Positions 8,881-18,338 of a stretch of 64,000 nt of DNA are shown piece by piece; positions within the stretch are counted from its first letter, which is position 1, and the number at the start of each line of letters is the position of its first letter. The position numbers and the translations under genes are program-made. Under the pieces are notes generated by a model. The model had not been told where the DNA came from. It searched no databases and saw nothing but the letters and a program-made list of their open reading frames with translations. Origin of the DNA: Corynebacterium sp. HMSC04H06 (lineage in GTDB: Bacteria; Actinomycetota; Actinomycetes; Mycobacteriales; Mycobacteriaceae); assembly GCF_001815935.1 (NCBI RefSeq), contig NZ_KV823434.1, positions 1 through 64,000 of the forward strand, given 5' to 3'.

Positions 8881-10171
8881 AGTCGTCGAAGCGGGCCAGC
8901 GGCGAGTGGTTCCACTCGCGCTTGGCCTGCGGGGTCTCCGGGTTCGCGGTGCCCAGCCAGACGAACGTGCCGGGCACCTGTTGGAGGACAAAGCCGAAGT
9001 CCTCGCTGGCCATCATGGGCGAACGCATCGGCACCACCCGGTCCGATCCGAACTGGCGGGACCACACGCCCGCGGCGAAAGCATTCTCGCGCGGGTTGGT
9101 CTTGGTGGTCGGATAGAGGATTTCGAAGTCGATGTCCACCGCGCAGCGGTGCGCCGCCGCCACGTTCGAGGCCACCTCGGTGATGACTTGGCGGACGCGA
9201 TCGATGGCGGCATCATCAAGCACACGGACCGTGGCGGAAAACCCACACTTGTCCGGGATGGCATTGATGGCACCGTCGCCGGCCCACAGGTTGGTCACAG
9301 TGATGACCACTGGGTTCATGGCGTCGAAGCGGCGGGTGACGGCGGTCTGCAGGGCGACTTGGATTTCGGCCATGGCGGCGACCGGGTCTATGGCATCATG
9401 CGGACGGGATCCGTGCCCACCCTTGCCGTGGACGGTCAGTCGCAGGTTAGACGAAGAGGCCATCAGCGGGCCCGGCACGTGGTAGAAGTTGCCGTAGTCC
9501 TGCGGGCCGACGTGGATGCCGTAGGCGGCCACCGGGCGGCGGCCGGCGGAATCCAGCACGCCCTCCTCGATCATGGGACGGGCCCCACCCGGGCCCTCCT
9601 CGCCGGGCTGGAACATGAAGATGACGTCGCCGGGGATCTCCTCGCGGTGCTGGCTCAGCAGCTTCGCCGCGCCGACGAGCGCGGAGGTGTGCAGGTCATG
9701 GCCGCAGGCGTGCATGTAGCCGTTGGTGGCCGCGAACGGCGAGCCGGTGCGCTCGGCAACCTCGAGGGCGTCCATGTCCGCACGCAGCAGGACGGAGACC
9801 GGATGTTCGCCACGCTTGCCACCGCGCAGGACTGCCACCACGGAGGTCACCGAAACCCCCGTGGTGATTTCCAGCGGCAGGCCAGATAACTCCTCGAGCA
9901 CCTTAGCCTGGGTATAGGGCGTGTGGTTGCCGATCTCCGGGTTCTGGTGCAGGTCGCGGCGTAGCACCTGCAGGTGCTCGAGCAGCTGCGCTCCGTCCTC
10001 GCACAGGACCTCTCCCGCCGGGCGCGAATCCAGGGTCGCCTGCGTGACGGGAAGTGGGGGCAGCTGCTGGCCCTGCCGGGGCACGGACTGCTCCGGGGAG
10101 GGCTGCCGGTAGGGGCCGGTGCGGTAGGCGGTTCGCGGGTCCTTTTGGTGCGGGGACTGAGGCACCGTCAT
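8762..10171 (-). CDS. M20 family amidohydrolase (N-acyl-amino-acid hydrolase type)
   Basis: A 469-residue metal-dependent hydrolase of the M20D/hippurate hydrolase group. Metal-binding features include HACGHDLHTSAL (metal ligands), the catalytic Glu in QPGEEGPGGA and a late histidine in the EDFGFVLQQVP region. The dimerisation domain begins near HGKGGHGSRPHDAIDP, typical of the family. Usual length is about 400 residues; the first 45 residues here are Pro/Gln-rich and probably disordered. It would release an acyl group from an amino-acid amide in the cytoplasm, but the natural substrate is not shown. The 3' end overlaps the CPBP gene tail to tail by 119 bases. Confidence 0.88.
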   Translation of the reverse strand: MTVPQSPHQKDPRTAYRTGPYRQPSPEQSVPRQGQQLPPLPVTQATLDSRPAGEVLCEDGAQLLEHLQVLRRDLHQNPEIGNHTPYTQAKVLEELSGLPLEITTGVSVTSVVAVLRGGKRGEHPVSVLLRADMDALEVAERTGSPFAATNGYMHACGHDLHTSALVGAAKLLSQHREEIPGDVIFMFQPGEEGPGGARPMIEEGVLDSAGRRPVAAYGIHVGPQDYGNFYHVPGPLMASSSNLRLTVHGKGGHGSRPHDAIDPVAAMAEIQVALQTAVTRRFDAMNPVVITVTNLWAGDGAINAIPDKCGFSATVRVLDDAAIDRVRQVITEVASNVAAAHRCAVDIDFEILYPTTKTNPRENAFAAGVWSRQFGSDRVVPMRSPMMASEDFGFVLQQVPGTFVWLGTANPETPQAKREWNHSPLARFDDSILGDQAAALAGVAFERLVAEELLPSPTIHAARQAAQQG

Positions 10172-10274
10172 CGTGACTTCTCACTCCTTGTTACTGGCGT
10201 TTAGCAACCGAGCGTACCAAGTTTTTCCTACCCACCCCTTTTATCTCACTTGTATACACACTAATCTATCTTTT

Positions 10275-10930
10275 ATGAGACGCACTTCACTTTTTACCAT
10301 CGCCCCGCTCTTCTTCATCGCTGCCTGCTCCACAGGCGAATCCACCCAAGACACCCCCACCCCCGAAGCCGGAAGCACCGTCACGCAGGAATCCAGCGCG
10401 GCGAACGAGTCCGACCAAACTACCCCCAAGTCCAGCTCGAAGGCCAAAGACTCGAAGCGCTCGACGGCTGGCGATGCCGACTCCTCCACCGAGAACACCG
10501 CCGCTTCTGCCGGCGGCTCCCAGGAACCCGTCGCCGATAGCAACCAGGGAGCCGGCGCTGGTGCTGGCGCGAGCAACCGCGCCGTCGACTACGTCGCCTC
10601 CGACTACCTCGATCTGGTCATGCACAACCCCGCCCCCGGCCAGACCGCCACCGTGGCCGGCACCTATTACGAGGTCTGCGTGCTGGGCGACGGCTTCGGA
10701 TTGCACACTGTCCTGGCCGGCGAGAACACCAGCTGCGGGTTCGGTAGCGCCGTCCTCGACGCCCAGACCGCCGGACACAACCCCACCGGCGAGAACATCC
10801 GGGACTTCTACCAGCCGGAAATCTCCGTGACCAGCCCGACGACGGGCCAGACCTACAACATGCAGTGCAGCGTGCTAGGTGATAAGTCCATGGAGTGCAC
10901 CGGCGGGAACAACGCGCGCGTGGTGCTGTA

Positions 10931-10934
<4 letters not shown>
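10275..10934 (+). CDS. Secreted lipoprotein of unknown function
   Basis: A 219-residue predicted lipoprotein. The signal peptide starts [14 protein letters not shown] and ends in a lipobox IAAC followed by Ser. A Ser/Thr/Ala/Glu-rich linker runs to about residue 100, then a compact C-terminal domain of about 115 residues (from [13 protein letters not shown]) with three to four cysteines, likely forming disulfides outside the membrane. I chose ATG 10275 because the signal peptide begins there and a TAATCT -10 (10262-10267) lies seven bases upstream. Earlier in-frame starts would put 34 extra residues before the signal. I do not recognise the C-terminal domain. Its stop overlaps the stop of lepA. 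Confidence 0.8.
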
Positions 10935-12778
<1,844 letters not shown>

Positions 12779-12864
12779 CGATGTCCCTTAATCTCCTCGA
12801 GTAAATAGATAGTCCGTCCCAGCTTACCCAAGACACGGGCGCTACCGGCAAGTAGGATAGACAC

Positions 12865-13428
12865 ATGGTTAACCCCGAGTCTGCTCGCACCTCTTCGCCC
12901 TCCTGGGGCCGGAAAGTCCTGCACGCGCTGGGCGTGGGCGACAAGGAACCCATCGACAAGGGCTTAAGCCACATCAACCAGAGCCTGGGCCTGCACGGAC
13001 ACCGCACGAGCTGGGAGCCGCGCAAACCCGCCAGCATCCGGGTGGAGGCCACCCAGGACCGAGCACGGTCCATCTTCTTCGCCCCGGACATGGACGGCCA
13101 GGCCGACTCCGGAGAGGTCGTCTGGGTCTGGGCCCCCACCGGCGGCCCGCAGTCCCCGCCCACCGAGCGCGCGGTCCTCGTGGTCGGCCGCACCCGCACC
13201 ACGGTGCTGGGCCTGCTCATCTCCCCCAACCCGGAGCACGCCGAGGACGACTGCTGGCTGGAGATAGGCTCCGGCGAATGGGACGAGTCCGGCCGGCAGT
13301 GCTGGATCCGCCTGGACCGCCTGCTGGAAATCAGCGAGGAGCAAGTCCGCCGCCAAGGCATCCTGTTCCCGCAGCGCCGCTTCGAGCGGATCGCCAACCG
13401 TCTGCGCGCCGTCTATCACTGGGCCTAG
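12865..13428 (+). CDS. PemK/MazF-like protein without a partner antitoxin
   Basis: A 187-residue protein. The first 65 residues are hydrophilic. The remainder resembles the PemK/MazF beta-barrel fold, opening with SGEVVWVWAP, where toxins have a GDVWWV-type strand, and followed by RAVLVVGR. No short antitoxin gene adjoins it, and the orthologue is a stable neighbour of lepA and rpsT in related genera, so it may be a domesticated housekeeping protein rather than a toxin. ATG 12865 lies six bases behind a TAGGAT -10 (12853-12858), implying a leaderless mRNA. Whether the RNA-cleaving residues are present cannot be decided by eye. Confidence 0.65.
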   Translation: MVNPESARTSSPSWGRKVLHALGVGDKEPIDKGLSHINQSLGLHGHRTSWEPRKPASIRVEATQDRARSIFFAPDMDGQADSGEVVWVWAPTGGPQSPPTERAVLVVGRTRTTVLGLLISPNPEHAEDDCWLEIGSGEWDESGRQCWIRLDRLLEISEEQVRRQGILFPQRRFERIANRLRAVYHWA

Positions 13429-13442
13429 CAAGAAGTCGCGTT

Positions 13443-13472
13443 TTGGCCGGGCAGGCGCCCGGCTGCTAAGAT
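13443..13472 (+). promoter_or_regulatory. Probable rpsT promoter
   Basis: TTGGCC (13443-13448), an 18-base spacer and TAAGAT (13467-13472) precede rpsT by about 160 bases, giving it a long GC-rich leader (to 13636), as is common for ribosomal protein genes that regulate themselves. The same stretch holds a small CCGGGC/GCCCGG hairpin after the PemK-like gene. Confidence 0.35.
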
Positions 13473-13636
13473 AGCCGGGTTACTTGGACTCCGGGCGCGT
13501 CGGCCGGGCGGGCAGGACCTTGGGTTCGCCTTGTACGCCGGCGCCGCGGCCACCAGCGGTGGCTTGGAGCCATGTCCGGAGAGTGCCCCAAGTTTCGTTG
13601 TCAATCAGATCGATTACTTAAGAGGTATTTTCAGCT

Positions 13637-13900
13637 ATGGCTAACATCAAGTCCAAGCAGAAGCGCGTCATCACCAACGAGAAGGCTCGCCGTCGCAACA
13701 AGGGCATCCGCTCCGCGGTCCGCACCGAGATCCGCAAGTTCCGCGAGGCTGTCGCCTCCGGTGACAAGGCTGCCGCTGAGAAGCAGCTGCGCGTTGCTTC
13801 CCGCTCCCTGGACAAGTCCGTGTCCAAGGGCGTGTTCCACCGCAACACCGCTGCTAACAAGAAGTCCGGCATGGCTAACGCCTTCAACAAGATGGCCTAA
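13637..13900 (+). CDS. rpsT: 30S ribosomal protein S20
   Basis: An 87-residue, highly basic helical protein starting [22 protein letters not shown], the standard bacterial S20 N-terminus, and of the usual length. S20 binds 16S rRNA early in 30S assembly. A monocistronic unit is likely: it has its own promoter and about 160-base leader upstream and a strong terminator immediately downstream. The start is preceded by AGAGG about nine bases upstream. Confidence 0.98.
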   Translation: MANIKSKQKRVITNEKARRRNKGIRSAVRTEIRKFREAVASGDKAAAEKQLRVASRSLDKSVSKGVFHRNTAANKKSGMANAFNKMA

Positions 13901-13926
13901 GCCCACCCCGGCTTCATAAATACTGA

Positions 13927-13984
13927 CCGCCGGCCCGCACACTAAGGAGGATTCCTCCCCGCGGGCCGGCGGCCTTTATTTTTG
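13927..13984 (+). terminator. Rho-independent terminator of rpsT
   Basis: A 12-base GC stem (13927-13938 pairing with 13961-13972) with a 22-base loop is followed by CCTTTATTTTTG. Confidence 0.85.
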
Positions 13985-14064
13985 CCCCGCCAGGCGAACG
14001 CCTGTTCCCCGCAAGGCGGGCCGCGCGGTCGGCGGGTCGGCCGGGGCGCTAAAATATTGCCACG

Positions 14065-14919
14065 ATGAACAACCTGAAGCCTTTGATGAAATGGGTAGGC
14101 GGCAAACGCCAGCTCCTACCAGCCATTCGGTCCGCCCTCCCCGCGGCCGGGTTTCAGCGCTACTACGAGCCTTTCCTGGGCGGCGGCGCGGTACTGCTCG
14201 CGCTCGCCCCGGGAAAGGCCACGGTCAACGACTTAAATACCGAGCTCATCAACGTCTACCGGGTCGCCCGCGACCACGTGGACGAGCTCATCGGCCTGCT
14301 GGCGGGCTACCCGAACACCCCGGAGTTCTTCTACGAGCTGCGCGCCCTAGACCGCGACCCGGAGGGCTTCGCTGCGCTTAGCGCCGTCGAGCGCGCCGCC
14401 CGCACGGTCTACCTGAACCGCACCTGCTACAACGGCCTGTACCGGGTCAACTCCGCCGGCCAGTTCAACGCGCCCTTCGGCCGCTACAAGAACCCGACCA
14501 TCTGCGACGAGCCCACCCTGCGGGCGGTGGGCGCCTACCTGCGCGACAACGACGTCGAATTGCTCAACGGCGACTACGCGGTGTTGTTGGAGGCCGCCCA
14601 GGCCGGCGACTTCGTCTACCTTGATCCGCCCTACGATCCGGTTAACGTCACCAGCTCCTTTACCGGCTACGCCGCCGGCGGCTTCGACCGCAGCCAGCAG
14701 GAACGTCTCAAGCAGGCCTGCGACGAGCTGAACGCGCGCGGGGTCAATTTCCTTCTGTCGAACTCCGCCACGGATTTCATCCGGGACCTGTATGCGGACT
14801 ACCCCACCGAGATCGTCGGCGCCACCCGGGCCATCAACTCCGTGGCCTCCCGGCGCGGGAAGGTCGATGAGGTCCTAGTCCGCAACTACACCGACACCGC
14901 AGGAGGAGCCACCGCATGA
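14065..14919 (+). CDS. DNA adenine methyltransferase (Dam/M.DpnIIA type, probable GATC)
   Basis: A 284-residue class-alpha N6-adenine methyltransferase. It has KWVGGKRQL (9-17) and the AdoMet motif PFLGGGAVLLAL (36-47), a helical target-recognition region with RTCYNGLYRVNSAGQFNAPFG, and catalytic DPPY at 187-190. This is the Dam/DpnM architecture, whose members methylate the A of GATC, so that specificity is the likely one. The next gene overlaps its stop by four bases (ATGA) and encodes a candidate restriction enzyme, making this a type II modification gene. A TAAAAT hexamer (14050-14055) just upstream is a probable -10. The pair is placed between rpsT and the lysE/holA block. Confidence 0.92.
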   Translation: MNNLKPLMKWVGGKRQLLPAIRSALPAAGFQRYYEPFLGGGAVLLALAPGKATVNDLNTELINVYRVARDHVDELIGLLAGYPNTPEFFYELRALDRDPEGFAALSAVERAARTVYLNRTCYNGLYRVNSAGQFNAPFGRYKNPTICDEPTLRAVGAYLRDNDVELLNGDYAVLLEAAQAGDFVYLDPPYDPVNVTSSFTGYAAGGFDRSQQERLKQACDELNARGVNFLLSNSATDFIRDLYADYPTEIVGATRAINSVASRRGKVDEVLVRNYTDTAGGATA

Positions 14920-16385
14920 GCCGGGCCACCGACGCCGAGGCCGCCGAAATAGCTGAGCTGCGCGACCGTTTCGACATCGGCAAGGACACGAAACTCGGCG
15001 TCAACGACATCGGCTGGCTGCGTGTCTTCGCCACCGAGGAATTCGCCGGGCCGCTTGCGCGCGACGGCTTCGCCCGCATTACTGCCTCCCGCCTGAAGGA
15101 GATCAGCCGGCGCGAGCCCCGGCTGATGGCCAAGCACGACTACTCCAGCTCGCGGCCGTGGCCACTCCGCGAATACGGCCTGTCCGTGGTGCCATTGTCG
15201 CGCGATACCTACCTGGTCGGCGAGTTCGGCCTCTACCAGCAATTCGAGCGCGGGCCGCAGCCCACCCGGCGCCTGCCGGTGCCGGCCGACATCGAGTCCC
15301 TGGACTTTTCCCAGATCACCTCCGAGTCGCTGGCCCTGGCCGCGGCGGATCTTAGCGGCATCCTGGAAGACTTCATCGGCAGCGCTCCCCTGCGCTCGAC
15401 GGTCTCCGGGCGCATGTCCACCCACCAGATCCCGATGCGGCTGGACGGTCGGGACTTCACCGTGGACCGCGCGCAGATGGAGATCGACGGCGGCTACGAG
15501 TCCGCGGACTGCCTGGTGCTTATCGAGGCGAAGAACCACCTGCCCGAGGACTTTAACATCCGCCAGCTGTATTTCCCCTACCGGCGCTTCCGGCAGGTGG
15601 TCTCCAAGCCGGTGCTGCCGGTCTACCTGTTGTATTCGAACGGCGTTTTCCACCTGTTCCTCTACGCCTTCGGCGACGAGAACGACCCGCACAGCATCCG
15701 GCAGATGCGCTCGGCCCGCTACTGCCTGGGCAGCACCCAGCTGACGGCCGCTTCGCTCCTCGACACCATCGAGCGCACCCGCGTGGAACCGGAGCCAGCC
15801 GCAGCGCCCTTTCCGCAGGCGGATTCGTTTGCGCGCGTGGTCAACCTATGCGAGCTTCTCGCCGCCAGCGAGGAGCCGCTGACCAAGGACTATATCCACA
15901 CCGCCTACGGCTTTACCGCCCGGCAGGCGGACTACTACGCGAATGCGGCGGCCTACCTCGGCCTGGTCCGCATCAGCCAGCGAGGAGTGACCCTGACCGA
16001 GCTGGGCGAGCAGGTCATGGCGCTCGATGACCTGGACGCGCGCAACTTCGCCATCGTGGAGCGCCTGGCCGTCCGCGAGGTCTTCCGCACGGCAGCCCAG
16101 CGCGCGCTGGCCGGGGAAAAGATAGGCCGCGACGAGGCCGAGGAGATCATGCGCGGCGCAGACTTGGGCCTGGGCGAGTCCACCCTCAAGCGGCGCGCGG
16201 CCACCGTCGCTGCCTGGACCGAGTGGGTCCGGGACCTGGCCCACGCCGCCCAGGCCGAGCCCCCGGCCGGGCAGCCGGGGCTATGGGAAGAGGATCTCCC
16301 GCAGGCCGCTGACCACCAGCAGGACGCCGGCCACCAGGAAGAAGGCGCCGGCGGCGATGTCGATCCAGGGGCCGGCCGCCAGTAG
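14916..16385 (+). CDS. Type II restriction endonuclease (partner of the Dam-like methylase)
   Basis: A 489-residue protein coupled by an ATGA overlap to the methylase. A PD-(D/E)XK-like core is visible: D198 followed by E204-A-K206 in the segment SADCLVLIEAKNH, with another acidic pair at E189/D191 just before. After residue 300 comes a helical region that may include a winged helix. It resembles GATC-specific MboI/HpyAIII-type enzymes in context and layout, but I could not verify a family match. Residues 456-489 are encoded antisense to lysE and are low in complexity (repeated Gln/Gly/Asp/Glu), so the natural C-terminus may lie earlier. As a unit the pair would restrict unmethylated foreign DNA. 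Confidence 0.75.
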   Translation: MSRATDAEAAEIAELRDRFDIGKDTKLGVNDIGWLRVFATEEFAGPLARDGFARITASRLKEISRREPRLMAKHDYSSSRPWPLREYGLSVVPLSRDTYLVGEFGLYQQFERGPQPTRRLPVPADIESLDFSQITSESLALAAADLSGILEDFIGSAPLRSTVSGRMSTHQIPMRLDGRDFTVDRAQMEIDGGYESADCLVLIEAKNHLPEDFNIRQLYFPYRRFRQVVSKPVLPVYLLYSNGVFHLFLYAFGDENDPHSIRQMRSARYCLGSTQLTAASLLDTIERTRVEPEPAAAPFPQADSFARVVNLCELLAASEEPLTKDYIHTAYGFTARQADYYANAAAYLGLVRISQRGVTLTELGEQVMALDDLDARNFAIVERLAVREVFRTAAQRALAGEKIGRDEAEEIMRGADLGLGESTLKRRAATVAAWTEWVRDLAHAAQAEPPAGQPGLWEEDLPQAADHQQDAGHQEEGAGGDVDPGAGRQ

Positions 16386-16931
16386 CTTCCGCCGGACCGC
16401 GTTGGTGGAAATCACACAGCTGAGCGCGACGAAGAGGAGGAAGCTGGACAGCGACAGCGACAGCACCAGCGCGGCTGAGAGCCCCAGCGGCGGGTGCGCT
16501 GGCAGCAGCGGGGCGATCATCGCGGCCAAAAAGAGCACGATCTTCGGGTTGGACAGGTTGGTCGCCAGCCCCAGCCGGAAGGCCTGGCGCATGCGGCCGA
16601 GCCGCTGCACGGCGTCATCCAGGCTCTGCGCCGGGTTGCGGCGCTCCTGGAGCCCAGCGCGCATGGTCTTCCAGCCCATCCACACCAGGAAGGCGCCGCC
16701 GATGGCTTGGACGAAGCCCAAAACGAACGGGAAGGTGCTCAGCAGCGCGGCCGCGCCGAAGACGGTCAGCGTGCACCACATCAGCACGCCGACCTGGGTG
16801 CCCGCGGCCGCGGCGATGGCGTGGCGGCGGGACTTCGTGGCGTACCGGGTCACCAGGATGACGTCCGGGCCGGGGCTGGCGGCCCCGACCAGGTTCATCA
16901 CGATGATCGCGAGAAACGATGACCAGCTCAC
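16281..16931 (-). CDS. LysE/RhtB family amino-acid exporter
   Basis: A 216-residue protein with six hydrophobic helices and the LysE/RhtB N-terminal signature AASPGPDVILVTRYATKS, followed by GTQVGVLMW. Members export amino acids such as threonine, homoserine lactone or lysine; the substrate is not predictable here. It starts four bases inside the end of the ankyrin gene (ATGA overlap), so the two are translationally coupled. Its 3' end is overlapped for 105 bases by the antisense tail of the restriction gene. Confidence 0.9.
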   Translation of the reverse strand: MSWSSFLAIIVMNLVGAASPGPDVILVTRYATKSRRHAIAAAAGTQVGVLMWCTLTVFGAAALLSTFPFVLGFVQAIGGAFLVWMGWKTMRAGLQERRNPAQSLDDAVQRLGRMRQAFRLGLATNLSNPKIVLFLAAMIAPLLPAHPPLGLSAALVLSLSLSSFLLFVALSCVISTNAVRRKLLAAGPWIDIAAGAFFLVAGVLLVVSGLREILFP

Positions 16932-17308
16932 GATAGGCGCTCGACCAGGTCGTTGCGCTCAAACATGCGCGCGGTATCCAGGGCGCTGGGGGTGCCGGCC
17001 TGCGGATCGGCGCCGGCGGCCAGGAGGGCGTCGATAACTGCGTCTTCCTTCTTAAAAATGGCGCCGGCCAACGGCGACTGGCCCCGATCGTTGAGGAGGT
17101 CCACGTTTGCGCCCTCCTCCGCCAGGGCGGCGACCAGCTCGGCGTGGCCGTGGTAGGCGGCGAGCATGACGAAGGATTGCCCCTCGTGGTTGACCAGGTC
17201 GATATTCACGCCCTGGTGGATGTAGTCCAGCAGCGTCTTATCGCCCTGGCGAGCCATATCGAAGAGGCGGTTAACAAGGTCTTGCAGTTCCGGTCCAGGT
17301 GCAGTCAT
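16928..17308 (-). CDS. Ankyrin-repeat protein
   Basis: A 126-residue soluble protein made of ankyrin repeats, with clear units around VNHEGQSFVMLAAYHGHAELV, LNDRGQSPLAGAIFKKEDAVI and DPQAGTPSALDTARMFERNDLV. Ankyrin repeats mediate protein binding; no enzymatic domain is present. It is the first gene of a two-gene unit with the LysE exporter. A TAGGCT hexamer (17316-17321) ends seven bases before ATG 17308, suggesting a leaderless start. A role as a partner or regulator of the exporter is only inferred from the overlap. Confidence 0.88.
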   Translation of the reverse strand: MTAPGPELQDLVNRLFDMARQGDKTLLDYIHQGVNIDLVNHEGQSFVMLAAYHGHAELVAALAEEGANVDLLNDRGQSPLAGAIFKKEDAVIDALLAAGADPQAGTPSALDTARMFERNDLVERLS

Positions 17309-17359
17309 GCACTCAAGCCTAATCTTTGACCCCGGCCGACCGGCCTTAGGTCCGGCGTT

Positions 17360-18337
17360 TTATCCGGCCAGCTCCGCGATCCGGCGCACCGCCGACTCCA
17401 CGGCGAAGTCCGGGTCTTTGCCGGACTGGCCCTTGACATCGTAGTCGAGCTCGTCGATGAGGATCACGGCTTCCGTGACCGCCCGGCCGGACCAGCGGCG
17501 GGCTACCGGTTGGGTCAGCTTGACCACGTACGGGTTCAGGCCGGTCTGCTTGGCTAGGGAATACTGGTCGCCGCGGGCGGAGTACAGCCGCGCGATGGCG
17601 CTGACCTTGTTGGCCAGGGCGCTGGCGATGGCCACCGGGCTTGCGCCCAGCTGCAGCGCGCGGCGGCAGGTGGCCACCGCGGTGTTGGTCTTGCCCGCGA
17701 CCGCGGCGTCCGCGATATCCCAGTTGGCCACCTCGGCCACGCCGGAATAGTATTCCTGGACCGCCTGCATGGTGACGTTGCCGCCGGTGTCCGCGACCAG
17801 CTGGCTGACCGCCGAGGCTAGCTCGCGCAGATCCGAGCCCACTCCCTGGAGCACCGCGTTGACCACGTCCGGGGTCGGCTGCACGTTGTGGCGGGAGAAT
17901 TCCTTAGTCACCCAGCGGCCCAACTCGTTCGGGTAGAGGGAAAAGGCGTCGTGGCGCTCCCCCAGCTTTGCAAACGCCGTGACCAGCTCGGGCTGCTTCT
18001 TCTTGTTTTTCAGTGTCTTGGCCGTGACGCTGTAGATCGCCACCAGGGTCATACCCGGGGCCAGCTGCTTGGCGCAGTTAATCAGCAGGCCGGTTAGCTC
18101 CTTGCCGACTTTCTCGGCGTCGGTGACCACGATGAACCGGTTGTCGCCGAAGAGGGACGGGCTGGTGGCCTCGGCCAGTTCGCTTTCGGTGACCTCACTG
18201 GCCCGCAGGGTGGTCATCTCCGGGGTCTGGCCGGTATCCGCCGCGATCTGCTTGGTGATGGTGCGGCGGGCGCGTTCAGTGAGGAATTCGTCGTCGCCGA
18301 CGATGAGGTGGACCGGTGAAGCTGGCATGCCCTTCAT
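17360..18337 (-). CDS. holA: DNA polymerase III delta subunit
   Basis: A 325-residue HolA-type clamp-loader subunit. The N-terminal AAA-like region starts VHLIVGDDEFLTERAR and continues with FIVVTDAEKVGKEL. The C-terminal helical domain carries LGASPVAIASALANKVSAIARLY. Delta opens the sliding clamp during replication. I chose ATG 18337 because a GGGAGG site lies seven bases upstream; a longer frame to 18400 lacks this. The start is one base away from the stop of comEC, so translational coupling is likely. Gene order comEA-comEC-holA is the same as in mycobacteria. Confidence 0.95.
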   Translation of the reverse strand: MKGMPASPVHLIVGDDEFLTERARRTITKQIAADTGQTPEMTTLRASEVTESELAEATSPSLFGDNRFIVVTDAEKVGKELTGLLINCAKQLAPGMTLVAIYSVTAKTLKNKKKQPELVTAFAKLGERHDAFSLYPNELGRWVTKEFSRHNVQPTPDVVNAVLQGVGSDLRELASAVSQLVADTGGNVTMQAVQEYYSGVAEVANWDIADAAVAGKTNTAVATCRRALQLGASPVAIASALANKVSAIARLYSARGDQYSLAKQTGLNPYVVKLTQPVARRWSGRAVTEAVILIDELDYDVKGQSGKDPDFAVESAVRRIAELAG

Positions 18338-18338
18338 C

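Noticed and set aside
12780..13636. PemK-like gene as half of a classical toxin-antitoxin pair
   Set aside because: There is no room or frame for an antitoxin next to it: lepA diverges on one side and rpsT follows on the other.
13572..13919. 115-codon frame overlapping rpsT in another frame
   Set aside because: It is a shadow of rpsT with composition typical of a wrong frame in GC-rich DNA.
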